The notes: a model not told the origin generated them from the sequence alone. 64,000 bases of DNA from Ipomoea triloba (GCF_003576645.1 NC_044917.1:2169923-2233922); one strand, 5' to 3'; positions 24,801 to 38,107 are shown, numbered from the stretch's first letter. Numbers and translations are program-made.

Positions 24801-27800
24801 GATCATCATAAAGAGGGAGTGAACCAGATTTGTCTAATCGCTCAGACCCTGCAAGATCAACTATCAGCAGCTTGCTTTTCCGAACTATAGGTATATCATT
24901 GCCATGCCTATCAGTTTTGCTGTATTTCTCTTTGAAAGAGAAGTCACTTTCTTCTCTGTTTTTAACTGATCTCCGAACAGAAACCTGTATATAAAGAGCT
25001 AAATGAATGCAGATTCAAAATTTTCACCTCAGTTGTTCTTTCATGAAGAATTACTAGTTCCCTCCTTACTTATTCATTTGCCATGATTCATATTGTATAA
25101 TTGTATGTGGCATGCCTCATACTTAATAGGCAATGAAATTTCAATAATAATTTTAAAAAAATAAAATAAAATAAAATAAACGAGAGAAAAAAGAAAAGTT
25201 TCCTGGCTTGTTTACTAAGAAGCCATGAATTGAAACTTTCTGTGGAAATCCAGTATTGGAGGACCCTGAAGGAGATTTGGCTGAGGGTCTGAGGAAATGC
25301 ATACCATAAGAATTGCATGACTACGTGATGACTCTGTATTTAACTTTGTATTTGCTGCATAACGATTAGCTTCTCCAGTTTGCAATAGCTGCAAGAAATG
25401 GTGAAGATCCTGAATTTTAACCGAAGTGGCACCAGGTACCAATACTTCTCCAGTCTTTGCATCCTCAACAATTGGGATGTTTATCTTTTCAGGAGCAAGC
25501 AAATCTTGTAAGGATTCCATGTACAACTGATTGAACAATGAGATTTTCAGTTAACAAAAACTCGATACAGTACAACAAAAAATATTCTCATTCACCATAA
25601 TTTTCATTGTTACGAGTTGATTGCTTGTGAAAAATACTGATTAGTCTAGTTCAATTACCTGAAGATAGGAAATTTCCACACTGTCAGTCTCAGGAGATGT
25701 ATTGACAATTACGTCTTCCAATGCTCTAGCCATGATGCCACGCTTAGTCACATCATCTTTACCCAGTTGGCCAAGCGTATAAGTCTTGCCAGTACCTGTT
25801 TGACCGTAAGCCATTACTGTCCCATTATACCCATCCAACACACTCTGCAAAAGCATATCAAATTGCTTTTACTTTCTGAATATTTATGCTAGCACAACCA
25901 ACATTTCAGTGCAGGTTTTTAATCCACATTTATCTACTGCCATCTAGGTACTAAAAGAAATGTATACTCTTGAAAGTACAATGAACAGAACTAGACCCAA
26001 TGTTTTTATTTATAAGCCCTTGAGAAATTGTTTGCTTGCACCAAATGTATTATGTATTAATATGTGCAATAAAAAAATATTGTGGATCAACCATTAATAA
26101 TTATTAGAAAGAAATATTTTTCAAGAAAGAAGTATGCATTCAATCAAATAGTATAAGCAAAAGAGAGATGGTGACTAGCATCAATAATTCACATTGTTCA
26201 TTTTCAGAACTCCATTTTAGTCCCTAGCCTAAAGTGGTATTTCAATTTCAGTGTCGAACAATTAATTTGGACCCAGACAGTCCACTAACCATAAAAAGCG
26301 GACACAAAGGGTCAGTGCCTCAGTGGGTCACCATTTCTTAAAAACCAATGATCTTTCCATAATTGAAGTTTGCAAACAGATTCATTGATGGTGTCCATGG
26401 TACATCTAGGACCAGTATAGTTCTTTTTGAACATTAGGACCAGTATAGTTTAATAGGTTAATTAACTTGTTTCTGAAATCAAATAAAACTTCTTACTGGA
26501 AACAAGAAGACAGGTAACTTCTGCCTTCTAATGGTATTAACTTTAGGTTCATCCACAAACTATTAGAAGTCCTGACTTTTATCGGTAGTGTTGTCTTCAA
26601 GGGTAACATTGGATGGGAATGCACCAGTAAGCAGCCTGAACTTGATAGCATACTATCCAATAGCAATGTTAAACCAACCTTTGGAAGTTGGCCAACATAT
26701 TGCCTCACAAATGTCAAAGTGCTCTATAACAATTCATTAGGCATGCCCACAGGTTCCCACAACAGACCATAGAACAGTTCATGAAACACATGCACAAAGG
26801 TTTATGAAGAGGCTGAATGAGAAATCTCAGTACTTTATTGGGCTCTAAATCTTTTTACCTCAACTACTGGCTTTGCTACTGCATCATAAACACGCTTTTG
26901 GGATGCACTTTCTGCGAAGACTTCATCAAACCTGTAAGACTCAGAACTCCAGTTGTTTTTCTTCATCTTTAACTTCTTGAGCTACAAGGTGGAACCGTGG
27001 AAAATACATTTTATAAATATATGTGCAAAAGAAAACATATATCATAAGATACAAAGAAACACATCCATGTCCCCACTACAGAAAGGAGGGGGGAGTTTAA
27101 ACCATCAGAACACATATCAATCACCTCAGGCTGCATTTCAACACAATCAGCATAATCAGAATCTGTAAGAACATCCTCGGCATTTCTAGGTCGAAGTCTG
27201 ACAGCAACTCTGACTCTTCCAGGTTCTGTAATAGAAATACTCCATAACTAACTGTAACCAATTTCAGAAGAGCTTGCACAGTGTTGATCTATGACTTGGA
27301 AAGGAAATTTACAAAAGATCTTACATAGTGTTATGAATAGGAAATGAAATATGTGAGAACTACTTTATCAAAATCTATACCTCAGTCCGCTTACTGGTAC
27401 TATGAGTCTAGGATGATTATATACGATTCTAACTACTATTTTCACTCAAATGCCTACAGCATTCGTAATGCAAAAGCAACACTTCTGTAAAAACATTTTA
27501 TGGAATGCTTATGATAGTGTAGCACAATTAACTCTAGGCTAAAATCACTTTAAGCTACATTTTACGAAACAGCATGCGAATCCTCCACAATCCAATGCTG
27601 ATATGTCCTTTTCTGGAATAGTAATTCTAAAACCTTCTGCTCTAATGGAAACATAAATGCAAATTTTAACAACTCCGATAAATTTCATAATGGAGATGTA
27701 AACGGCCGTGAAATACAGTGCAAGTTAAATTAAACTCCCAGATCAGTAAATTCTGATGAGATAGAGAGACCTGAATCATTGTCCAGCGAGGGGGAGAATG

Positions 27801-28026
27801 CAGGAGAGCGAGTTCGAGAAGTAGGAGTGACGGAGCGTCTAGAACTCGCAGTACTAGTAGTAGTAGAAGCTCTGGAACGAGAATAAGACTGGTGCTGCTG
27901 TCCTGCAACGCCATTACCAGCTCGGAAAGAGGAAGCGGCGGCAGGAGGAGGAGGAAGAGGAGTAAGCCTTTCGGACCTCCCGCCGTGTGACGATGACGGT
28001 CGCCCATTAGAAGTCGACAACGCCAT
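18885..28026 (-). CDS. ARK1: Armadillo-repeat-containing kinesin, ARK1/MRH2 type (22 exons)
   Basis: Exons in transcription order, high to low: 28026-27771, 27225-27125, 26981-26859, 25844-25659, 25526-25305, 24984-24825, 24631-24482, 24338-24250, 24057-23845, 23702-23568, 23452-23318, 22861-22691, 22272-22102, 21969-21844, 21612-21487, 21404-21284, 21036-20944, 20554-20429, 19991-19866, 19620-19477, 19398-19270, 19072-18885. They sum to 1097 codons in frame. The motor domain (~85-430) has P-loop GQTGTGKT at 174-181, switch [10 protein letters not shown] and switch II DLAGSER. A coiled coil (~430-830) follows, then armadillo repeats ([36 protein letters not shown]). The C-terminus resembles Arabidopsis ARK1 more than ARK2 or ARK3. 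ARK1 is a plus-end motor that controls microtubules in growing root hairs (family knowledge). The protein is longer than Arabidopsis ARK1 (about 940 aa, from memory), mainly in the coil. Confidence 0.9.
22102..22861 (-). repeat. Second duplicated exon pair, 171 nt each, in ARK1
   Basis: Exons 22691-22861 and 22102-22272 are both 171 nt and phase 0. Products share YQK, DTT, QLEDE and a C-terminal NS.Q, identical at about 28 of 57 positions. For the first of the pair I chose the acceptor after ...CACCAG, which aligns with the second. Another AG 9 bases upstream (22870) would add three residues. Confidence 0.8.
23318..23702 (-). repeat. Tandemly duplicated 135-nt coiled-coil exons of ARK1
   Basis: Exons 23568-23702 and 23318-23452 are both exactly 135 nt, phase 0 at both ends. 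Their 45-residue products start [12 protein letters not shown] and [12 protein letters not shown] and are identical at about 23 of 45 positions. This is an internal exon duplication in the kinesin stalk. Confidence 0.85.
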
Positions 28027-30515
28027 TTTCGTACTCGGGAACGGAGAAAGATTTTTTCAAACAGAAAATGAGATGTTCTTTTTACACTGGAGAGAAACAG
28101 GAGAGAGAGAGGTGAGGCCGGCACGTACGGGTTGTTGATTGAAGGAAAAAGTTTCCATAAATGAATTCCCGCTTTACTTTTGACATCTCTTCCGCGATTC
28201 TCACTCATTATTACTAGCTTCATTAATGTAAGGTATTCTCAACTCTCAAGTCGTAAAAAGAATACGATGAAAAATACTCCGTATTTAACACGATTCTAAA
28301 ATAAATTATCATTTAACTCGTTACAAGTATGTAATTTTTAATCTATTTTTGAATTAATATGAATTATTGGGATAAAATTATTTTAATTATGATATCTCAA
28401 ATGAAATACTATTATCCCATAATTGGTTGAAATTGAAAACTAAATACTACGTTAACATAAAACAATGGAAGGAAATTGATTTCCCTTTAATATTCAACTA
28501 ACAATTTAGATATGATTTTCAAAAAAACAATTTAGAGATGTTGTTGGGACATAAATGAGGAATAGTAGCTTGATTGTCTCTTGTAGATATTTTTGTAATT
28601 TGATTCGAATAATTGAATAATTAAGATCTAAGGTATGTACCAAAGTGAACAGAAAGAGATGTAGCTTTTTGGTGGGGTTTCTTTCTTCCATTCGGGCACC
28701 CAACAAAATGTGAACTTGATAGCATCTTTAGAGATCAATCATACCGGAAAAGGTAGAAAGGTGGCAATTGATTATCAAGAAAGTAGGATGAGAACATTGC
28801 ATTGATTTACATTTGATGCGATATGCGTATATACGACAATTACTTATTACTTTTTTTTTTCTTAGTGGTGAGAGAAATTCACAGTATTATCTCAGGGTGT
28901 GTACTTGGTAAATATCATATTGTGATCATAGCTAGTCGGTAAAATACCAAATTATTGATTACTTTTAACCTTTGTAGTACGTTTATTGACTTGCCATAGT
29001 GAAATGTGGACACTCATACAACATGCAAAGTGTTATCTCAACCATCTACACCTGTCTAAGTTTCTTATGCGCAAACACGTAATGAGACGCCGACCGACCT
29101 AACGAACCTTGAAATTAGCGCCAAGCCTCATTAAGGAGAATTTCGCCATGTATTCTTTGGCTTAATGCTATAAAAACTATCTTGCTCCGCAAAAAAAAGG
29201 GATTGCACCTAAAATATATCTTTAGTACTTCCTGACATGTTGAAACATTCCGACCACTAAATTTCAATAGAACCTTATTTACCCAGAATTACATATATAA
29301 AAATTTAAATCTTTGATTCATAATTATACACTCAGACTTGCATAGTATTGATGGTAATTCACGGTACGACCAAGTTGTGTTATTCACATGTATCTATGCA
29401 AAAACAATTAACGATGTTTGGGATGAAACAAAATCGCTATGGCTCCCAACACCATTAATCCATTATTATTAGAGGGGATTTTTGTCATTGACTAGATTCG
29501 TACAGCTTAAATTATACTGTACGTAGTTGCCAGCATGTGAGCTTTAACGTGGCTTGCCGGCAATAGTGCAAGACAGATTGTCCAAACACGTCCGTCTCTA
29601 TCATCCACCCCGCCGGCTCAAGGGGATGCATGCCGGGTTGGACTTACCCTCTTTGACCACGTCCTCGCATAAAAGAATGCCACCTGCATACCTTATCTCT
29701 TATGTATTATTGAAGGACTGCAAACTAATCCGAAAGTCTTAATGAAGTAAATGACGAAATGTTGGTGAATGGAGTAAACTAAAATTAATCAATGTACTAT
29801 GTAACTCTTTTACTACGGTAGGAAAAGGGGCAGGCCAGCCAGGCCTTTGCAGACTCTGACGCTGACGGTTACCGAGACCGTAGGCGTAGTGCAAAGGTTG
29901 ATTTTGTCGGCCACAATACGGTAGGGCATTCAGAGGAAAAGTGGTAAATTTTATGAAGTCCAAACTTATGTTAAAAAATTCAATTCCGTAGGCACATGCA
30001 GAAAGCATTCGTGTGGAACAGATGCATAAAAATATTTTACGAAAAAGGGAAAAAAGATGGTTTGTTCAGCGCAAAACTGTTAAGAAGAAGTGCAGTGCAG
30101 CCCAAAATCAATTTATGTACCCGGAACCAAAATCTTGGGCCTTTTTGGTACAGAATACAGAAAAAGAGCTGCAAGTTTAAATGATTGAGATTTGAGAACT
30201 ACATTATTCTGGCAATTCCCTAACTGTAATTAGTTAAAGCAAAAATCAACTTTAACTTAATGCCAAAAGTTCACATTGCATGACAAAAGCATAACTATGA
30301 GGCTGTGGCTGTATAATTCAGCAATCATATTATATATATGCTTGGAAAAGGAGGGGCAGGATCCATAACTTTACTTCTAATGGCGATATAAACCCTGTCA
30401 AATATTTTTCCAATATCCTGAAAGATGATATAATGATGATTAGATAATGTAATGTTTGAGATGGATAATGCTCTTATTAGCTCCTTATAACACTCAAATC
30501 ACAGAAACATACGTG
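28027..30515. other. Spacer between ARK1 start and SDP6 stop
   Basis: The first part should hold the ARK1 leader and promoter. A GC-richer patch at about 29530-30000 has short open frames on both strands, but none has a recognisable domain or consistent codon use. The last ~150 bases are presumably the SDP6 3' UTR. No repeat with clear ends was found. Confidence 0.5.
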
Positions 30516-33500
30516 TTATGTGTGCTTCCCATCATGGAACTGTGCATTTTTTGATGACTTGAAAGTCTCCAAAAACTCCCTTCCCTTTTGGAATTCTTGA
30601 TTCTGTTTGGACTTGTTCCATTTGTGTTCAGCTGCCAAAATCTCTATAACACGTGGCAAAGCATGTATTGCAGCATCAGTGTCAAGGAAAGCAAGACGAC
30701 ACCTTCTAGCAATGAAATCCACTGCAGATTCACAGTATTCATGGCGAGCACAATATGCAACCTCAGCTTCTAGGAAAGGGTACCCGTGGGCAAGTCGCTT
30801 ACCCAAATGTTCATTCTGCAGTATTAAAAAAAAAATCAAATTGGAACTAGCATAGAAAATAGACTCTATCACAAGGGAAACCATGCCATCTGCACGGCAA
30901 AATCTAGACAAGAATGAGAATTCAAACAAGAGAAAGAATTCAATAAAAGACTCCATAGGAATCATTCTGAGATGAAAGATAAAAGTTTCATGGTATGCCA
31001 CACTAAAAATAGTAAGAGGGAAAATCCAAGTTTTGCCAGGGTGTGTATGCATGTTTTGTTGTGTGGTGTTGGAGGAAATAAAATGCAGCCTTGAATTCTC
31101 ATGTATTTGATGGGCAGGACTAGGGATTGAAATGACTAAAAAGTGGTTATAGTATTTGACATCCATCACTGGGTCAGCAGATGGATTCCCATGCCTAGCA
31201 TCATCTCTCCAATCAATAGAAGAATAAGTCTCATGCAATCTGTTCAGAGAGATGAGATACACTCAATACACTACAGTCTACACCTGTAATTATCAATTAT
31301 CAGCCGCAGGTTGTCCAACTTTCTTTCCAACTCTCATGTTTAACAGTACCTTGGAGGATTTTAATTAATTTTTAACTTTTTGAATTTTACAGTCACGGAG
31401 AAAAGGTTCTGAACAGGTTTCAAAAAGGTGGGAGAATCCAAGTTGGGAAAAGAAAAAGGAAAAGCAAAATGAATAAAACCTGAGCTATAGCAGCCACTTT
31501 TTCAGCAAGAGAACCATATGCATGAGATAAATGTTTGGCAGCAGCTGTGTCCATCACACCTGGAACAACCTTCCCACCATGTGACCTTTTCATGCGTACA
31601 TATTGTTGAGCAAGGATTGTAAAAGATGCAGGGTCCCATCCATCTGCACCTATGAGTTGTAGGTTGTATGTTAAACATTCATTATTTGGGATCAACTTTC
31701 CTGACTTTATAGCAGCATCAACTGCATCTTCTGCCATGCTGAAATTGTATCAAGTAAGCAAAAACTGTTCACAAAAGCTTAACAAAGGATTAAAAGAAAA
31801 ACCCTGCAAATATGAGCATACACTAGGTACAATATGAGCATACACTAGCATACAATAGGAATTTACTTTGTTCCATATACCTTCTATATGTTGTCCACTT
31901 TCCACCAGTAATAGTAACTAAACCAGGGAAATCTTCAGTGACAACATGATCTCTGGATATGTTAGCTGTGTTCTTAGCATTAGGGTCCACAGCTAGAGGG
32001 CGGATACCGCTCCAAGCAGAGAGAACATCTGTTCGCCGCACCTAAATTTCAGAATAAAGTTCTTCACAAACAATGCTAGACAAAAACTAAATGAATAACA
32101 CTTAAACCATCACATTAACTGTATTCAGATAAAATAAAACAAAGTGGGCTATCAAAAAAGAAAGAGAAAGGGAAGAAAAAGGGAAAAGGGCAACAATAAA
32201 CATAACAAAAGATATTAAGTAAAGAAGAGACAGTATTTTATGGTTTTCAGAACAAGAACTTGTGTGCATTCAAAATGGTCAGGAAGAGTATAGTGGATAG
32301 TAGATGCCATTGATAACAGTAAATAATTATAAATCAAAATATTATAATTTATACATGAAGGACTCTAAGCACTATGCTTTTCTGTAAAATTCTTAGCGGA
32401 GGAAAATGGAAACAATGTACTATAAAAGATGATGGAGCAAAAGTTCAACACACCTTAACATTAAGATAATCAGAAATGGCATCTAATATGAATTCAATCT
32501 CATCTTCATGAGGTTCTGGCAGCATTGTAATAATCGTATTTGAATCAGTGGTACCAGCAACTGTTCTCCCCAACCAAGGAAGCATAAAGACAACACGCCC
32601 ATCTTTTGTTTTGGGGACAATTAAACCCATCCCCTCTGGAGAATAGTAATCAGGAAGCACAATATGTACACCACTACTGGGACAGATCATAGGTTTTGCA
32701 TTGGTGTCAGCCAGCTTTCTTAAAAAATCACAGAATGGCCCACCCGCATTCACAACTACTTTTGCATATGTGTCAAATTCCTTTCCTGTGCACTTTAACA
32801 TAAAGTAAGATCTCAAACAGAAGACAACATAAGCTAATAAAAGCAACATCTAAAAGAGCAAACTGCTGGGGTTACAAATCACTAAATGTGAATATGTGAT
32901 ATTGGTTATTGACTTATTGTTCAGTATTATATGATGTCACTGCACAACAATATACTGATAAATAGATGATTGACTACCAATTTGTTTTGAGAAATAAAAG
33001 GCATTAAACAGAGTCTGTAGAGCTGTGAATCCAAGTGCAATGCACAATAGAAATTGATCTGTGGCTAACTTATTCAAACATACACATTACACATCAAATT
33101 TTAAGGTTAAATAGTTTACGAAACATTGTAAGCAAGAAATTCTAACTTGAACTCAAAATTTTGTTTCTTATGAACAAAAGATACAATACAAAGCTTAATG
33201 TACCTGACTGGTTGTCCCGAATACGGGCACCAATTATCCGCCCACTATTGTCATCTTTGATAAGTGATACTACTTCAGCATGGTTAAGAACAGAAGCTCC
33301 AGCTAATGCAGCAGACAGTGCTATTGAAACATTCAGCCTTGAGTCATTCATCTGTCCATCATAATATACCACTGTTCCCTTTAGCGTTTTATCTTTACCA
33401 TTTCTTGCAAGTGTTGGAAATAATTCAATAGACTCGTTTGCAGAATAATATCTGGACAAGTGCAGCAAGTGTCGTCCTGCGACCAGATCATACATTTTCA

Positions 33501-34951
33501 AGCCCGCCCAGTAGTATATCACCTCAAACCAATCAAAACATGGTGTCATGCAAGGCAAAGCATTGCAGAGGTGTGGAGCATTGTCAATAACCTGTTTACG
33601 TTCCTCGAGGGCATGAAAAACAAGCTTCAACTGGCCATAGTCCAAGTTAAAAAAAGCTTTCTCCAAATAGCGGACTCCTGGACCAAATGTCTAATCTTGA
33701 GTGGGCATAAAAGCAAAAGGGGAGAATAAGAAGATTAAGAGAAACTCTTTTGAAAGAAAATCTAAAATGGATCACTTTGAGTATGACAAGTAAAATAGTA
33801 CGGAGTAATACATTAAAGCATACAACAAATTGATTGAGATGCATATGTGCAAAAATATTGCAAAACGAAGTCAAAGTAAATAAAGGTAGACTTCAAAAGA
33901 TACAAAGTAATCCAGAACTAATGTGTCATAATTTTTCCACATCAATTAACAAATCACAAGAAGCAAATGAAATATTTAATGATTCCTGTCTTTAATTTCT
34001 AAAAAGATCATCAATGAACTTTCTACTTGAAATAGAAGGATGTGATCTGATATTGATGATAGGTGAAATATATCAGGCCACAATACAATTCCTTCTGAAA
34101 CGAAGAAGTATACACAACAGATTTAGCACAAATCATTCTCTTTGAACCTAATAGGCTTCAAAAAGGAACATAAAATGATGCCTCAATCCTCATGAAATAC
34201 AGCAGGGAAATTTCAAGAATTTAACCAATTGGAAGGATTACGGTTGCTTATCACCATTATGAAATCTTATCGATAGCTTAATTCATATGATAGACGTAAC
34301 ATCCAAAAGATCAAGCGAGAAACCACGGCCAAAGTTCCAATAGAGCTGATGCAGATTACAGAATCGAATATTATATATGATAGAAATGCAAAATTCCCAG
34401 ACACCTAACCTACATCATCATAATATAGAAAACTAAACTACATCAGGCTCTTGTATCAAATTATTTAAATATCAGTTTACTACCTCCCCGTGTTCTTCCT
34501 TCCTGGTTCAACATAGACAGCACGTGTATACATGATCATTGTGTGTGTTAGGTGTACATTTATTATGTAAATGTATATCGAGATGCTAACCTCCGTGAAT
34601 TAGTTTAGTTGACCTGGAGGAGGTGCCAGAAGCGAAGTCCTCGCGCTCAACAAGGCCAACACGGAGCCCACGGGTGGCAGCATCCAGGGCGACGCCGCTG
34701 CCGGTGGCGCCACCACCGACAACGAGTATATCGAGAGGATTAGCGGCGGTGGAGCCAATCAAAGCCGCCTCCTGATCCGCTCGGTTCGGCAGGACGGCGA
34801 AGGGGTCGGCGATTCTCCGCTGCACAGTCTCAAAGGCAGACTTGCCGGCGTGGTCATTGGCGGAGAATGGAGGCTCGCGGAGGAGAGTGTACGCTCCGGC
34901 GGAAAGGGCGGCGATAGTGCCGAGCCGACGCAGGCGAATGGCAGTTGACAT
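30516..34951 (-). CDS. SDP6: FAD-dependent glycerol-3-phosphate dehydrogenase, mitochondrial (6 exons)
   Basis: Exons: 34951-34591, 33677-33204, 32785-32454, 32041-31881, 31738-31480, 30815-30516, adding to 629 codons (628 aa, as in Arabidopsis SDP6). The N-terminus has basic residues and a hydrophobic stretch ([16 protein letters not shown]), fitting a mitochondrial presequence or anchor. The FAD dinucleotide motif [10 protein letters not shown] is at 78-86. Further signatures are [65 protein letters not shown] and [11 protein letters not shown]. The enzyme oxidises glycerol-3-phosphate to dihydroxyacetone phosphate at the inner membrane and passes electrons to ubiquinone. In Arabidopsis it is needed to use seed-oil glycerol after germination. 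The last exon ends ...[11 protein letters not shown]. Confidence 0.95.
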
Positions 34952-36732
34952 GGCGCGTGATTTTCGGTTGCGAACACTACCGGTAAGAGCAGAATGGGAA
35001 GGATGATTCCGGGAACTGATAAAATTTCTCCGTGCCTCTGCTTTTAAATGGTGGCATTGGGAACCGAAATAGCAATGGTAGATGAAATTACGGTACTGCC
35101 ATTGAATAGCTTAGAGATAGCGGGTCAGAAAAGTAACTCGATCGAAGGCGACGAGTCAACGGTCAAAACCAACTACCCCTATAAGCTGTGTTTGGCTTGT
35201 GACGCACCACCCTTTAACATTAACTCGTACCGTCGTACGTACATTTTGGCACCAGATATCATGTGATACCATATAGTCCGTAACCTATTAAGAGCATCCT
35301 TATCAATGGAGTTTTTTCACGGTATTTGAGAAATTTTTATAAGTGTGATTAGGAAAGAGAATATGGGAGAAAAAAGAAATAAAAAATAGAAAAAGAGAAA
35401 AAAAAGAAAAAAAGAAAACAAAAAGGACCTAAAACTGACGCAGTCAGTAAAAGAAGGAAGATGATTGGCCCATTGCTTGTATTACTGTTCCAAAATGCGG
35501 TAGCAGCAGAAGAACCCATTTCTTCTTTTTCTTGGCTTCTCTCTCTTCCAAGTCACAGTGTACCGTTCCAATAACCTCAAATAATCCATTGATATGGATG
35601 CTCTAAGAAATTTCAAGAAGGAATCTGACCGTGATGTTTGGTTTAAAGAATAAGAGTAAAGGAAATAGAACATAATTATAATAAGAAACAAATAAAATAT
35701 GAATATTATTCTACCATTTAGTTAAATAAATATGGAAATTATAGGATAAATTATATTATATTCTTGTGTTTGGTTGAAATGTTGAATAAGGAAATAGAAC
35801 ACATATAAATATATACATACTAACCCACCATAATCAAAATATCTTTATTCAAAATAAAACACATATAAATATATAAATACTCACCGACCATAAAATAACA
35901 AAATATAAAATAAAAAAATTTATATTATTTCAAAAGCAATTGTAACTAAAAGGAGATCGAAAAATAAAACAATATTGCAGAACAATGAAGAAATATATTG
36001 TACAAGAATGGCACGACTTAGGGCAATGATTGACTTGGTTGGTCGATTGGTTAAGCTGCAGACGTCGGCTTGAACGAGCATATTGATGATGCACGAGAAG
36101 TCAGGAACTTGGGTCATGGCAATGTGTAGATTTTGGCTAGCTCGTGTCTTGTTGGTTTAGTAATTTGACATAGCACATCCCAATTTAGGCGTGCTAATGG
36201 GGATTGGTGCAGGACAATATGGTGTCAATGCGTGAGTTGAGCGGTCTTCAATTTGAGATAGTTGACAGTTATCTGTAATTGCGATATGATTTTTGTACAA
36301 TTGGAGTGTTGGACAATTTTGTGCAATTAAGCTAGTCACGTAAACTGAAGGGAAACTTGTCATGAATGCATGGAGGAAACTTGTCACACGAACAAAAGAG
36401 ATAGTTTGTCAGCAGAGATAATGAGTAATGGCCGGAAAGATACCAGAGAAGGCAAAAGGCCAAACGTTAAAAGCCAAGAAAGTGAGAAAATCATATCGCA
36501 ATTACACATAATTGTCAAAGTTAAATCGCTTTGACCATTGTTAGCGAGTTGGCAAAAGGCGTGCTAATGAAGATTCTCTCTCTAGATGCTTTTTTTAAAG
36601 ATGAGTAACTACTATTTGAGAATGCACACTATACGACCTCTTAATTTATTTTATTTTATACATTAATATTAAGATTAAATCGAGACTCAACTAAATATAC
36701 AAATTTGAAACTCATAAACCAAACATCACAAC
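34952..36732. other. SDP6 upstream region and spacer to the PGG gene
   Basis: It contains the SDP6 promoter and leader, a MITE (35292-35603) and AT-rich sequence with short repeated segments (ACACATATAAATATATA twice at 35800-35880). No coding gene recognised. Confidence 0.55.
35292..35603. mobile_element. MITE with GAGCATCC inverted termini and TAA target duplication
   Basis: The left end is GAGCATCCTTATCAATGGA. The right end is its near-perfect inverted copy (TCCATTGATATGGATGCTC). Both sides are flanked by TAA (35289-35291 and 35604-35606). A 3-bp TAA/TTA target duplication fits PIF/Harbinger-type MITEs. It is about 310 bp without coding capacity and sits roughly 340 bp upstream of the SDP6 start codon. 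Confidence 0.8.
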
Positions 36733-37287
36733 TCAAATATTTGGTACCGCTCCCCCACGCAGAAACACGCGAAAAACGTAATAAATAAGAGGGAAGTAAG
36801 TGAGGCCCAAGACAGTGACAGTAACAGCAATGGCGGTTGAATGCGCTAAAATGGAGTAACTCCCCGTAACGAACGCAAGGGCGACTGCTACCAAAGCGAC
36901 AAGAAGCAGATATCCTGCGTAGTCGTAGAGCACCGCGATGGTTTTGGATCTCTTGTAAAGCGACGCTTCCTCGGACATGACGATGTAAGCGAAGATTGCG
37001 GCGAGCGAGCAGACGAAAGCGACTGTGTTGGTGACGAGAAATGCTTGAAAGGCTGCGCGTTTTAGGAGGATCGGCGCGCCTTTGGGCTGAGCTTGGTCGG
37101 CTTCGGTCTCGTAGCTGCCCGGCACGGCGAACGCGGCTGCGAAGGCTATGGTTGTTATCAGGGTGGCCACTATGATTTGCGTATGAGCTGCGTTCACCAT
37201 ATCTTGATCGGTGTGCCCGCCAAAATGGCGATGCACTGCCCCGCCGCCATTATTGCCTGCAGGCACTTCTACGCTGCGTGAAGCCAT
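36733..37287 (-). CDS. PGG-domain membrane protein without ankyrin repeats (copy A)
   Basis: An intronless 184-aa protein. After a ~35-residue hydrophilic N-terminus comes the PGG-domain signature (TQIIVATLITTIAFAAAF then AVPGSYE), followed by three more hydrophobic segments (about residues 82-107, 123-147, 150-175), so four membrane passes in all. PGG domains normally end ankyrin-repeat membrane proteins such as ITN1 and ACD6. Here no ankyrin repeats lie upstream. Function unknown; a plasma-membrane stress-related role can be inferred only from the family. It is a tandem paralog of 39108-39686. Relative to copy B it lacks short N-terminal insertions. The frame is intact. Confidence 0.8.
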   Translation of the reverse strand: MASRSVEVPAGNNGGGAVHRHFGGHTDQDMVNAAHTQIIVATLITTIAFAAAFAVPGSYETEADQAQPKGAPILLKRAAFQAFLVTNTVAFVCSLAAIFAYIVMSEEASLYKRSKTIAVLYDYAGYLLLVALVAVALAFVTGSYSILAHSTAIAVTVTVLGLTYFPLIYYVFRVFLRGGAVPNI

Positions 37288-37515
37288 TTCTCGACAGCCT
37301 TGTTTGGATTAATTAGAGATAGATTTGTACCGCGCTCGAAAGGATTACATATGATACCAGACAATATGCACTCTTGCAGATACTTTGAGTCTTCCATCAG
37401 TCATCCACCGATTACGGTGACGTGATTCGTTAATGCTAGCAATTAAAGGTATTGTATAAAAAAAAAACCACTTATTTAGTTTAGGGAAGATTGCGTAGAA
37501 TTCGTCGTAAGGGTT

Positions 37516-38107
37516 GCTTCTTCTGAATCCTTCACATTCTCATGGATGTGCATTATTCCACCGTCCTCTCTGCATTTTTGAATGAACGAGTTTAGAGATG
37601 AAATACTCGCCCCTATACAATGAAAAGGACTGTAAAGAATGTTAGCAGGTTTTGTCTCGTGAAAAATCCCCCAAGCATGAGTGAAAAGATTCAGAAACAA
37701 AAACACAAATCAAAAGTAGATGCATACCAATGTCTAAATCTCTAAGTTTTGTCCATTTTAATATACAGCTAGATAAATGATTCTTGAAAGAGAAGTTGTG
37801 TCATAACATTTGGGTGACAAGGGAAACCCTCATCCGCTACTACCAGAGAATGTACACGAGATAAATCATATCTTGTGATCTTAACCGGCAAAGGATCACA
37901 ATGAGATAAACTAGTTTAGGTTGCCTATAACTAACAGGTTCAAACCAAAAAAAACTATAAACCGATCTTGTTGAGAGTTAATATTGTTACCTACCAAGTC
38001 GATAACTTGATCAACTTGGTTGTGTCATAGAATTAGATACGTACAAAGTGCATATATATTTTTCCAATTCCTAGGATAGGTAAATCCTACATATCATTTG
38101 AGATAAC
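37516..38107 (-). pseudogene. Relic copy of the TYW gene 3' part (half of exon 8 plus intron)
   Basis: This segment aligns with 41354-41814 in the TYW gene. It holds the 5' half of TYW exon 8 (37516-37569, encoding GGIMHIHENVKDSEEA), the preceding intron, and ends exactly where TYW exon 7 would begin (TTTGAGATAACA). After the EEA codons the copy diverges and reaches a stop. The last exon is absent. It arose with PGG copy A by segmental duplication. Confidence 0.85.

Noticed and set aside
27666..28223. 185-codon minus-strand frame overlapping ARK1 exon 1
   Set aside because: Different frame from the kinesin N-terminus, leucine/proline-rich from a GAGGAGGAG-type stretch; no domain.
30516..31262. 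248-codon minus-strand frame at the SDP6 3' end
   Set aside because: Only 30516-30815 is coding (last SDP6 exon); the rest is read-through of the intron before it.
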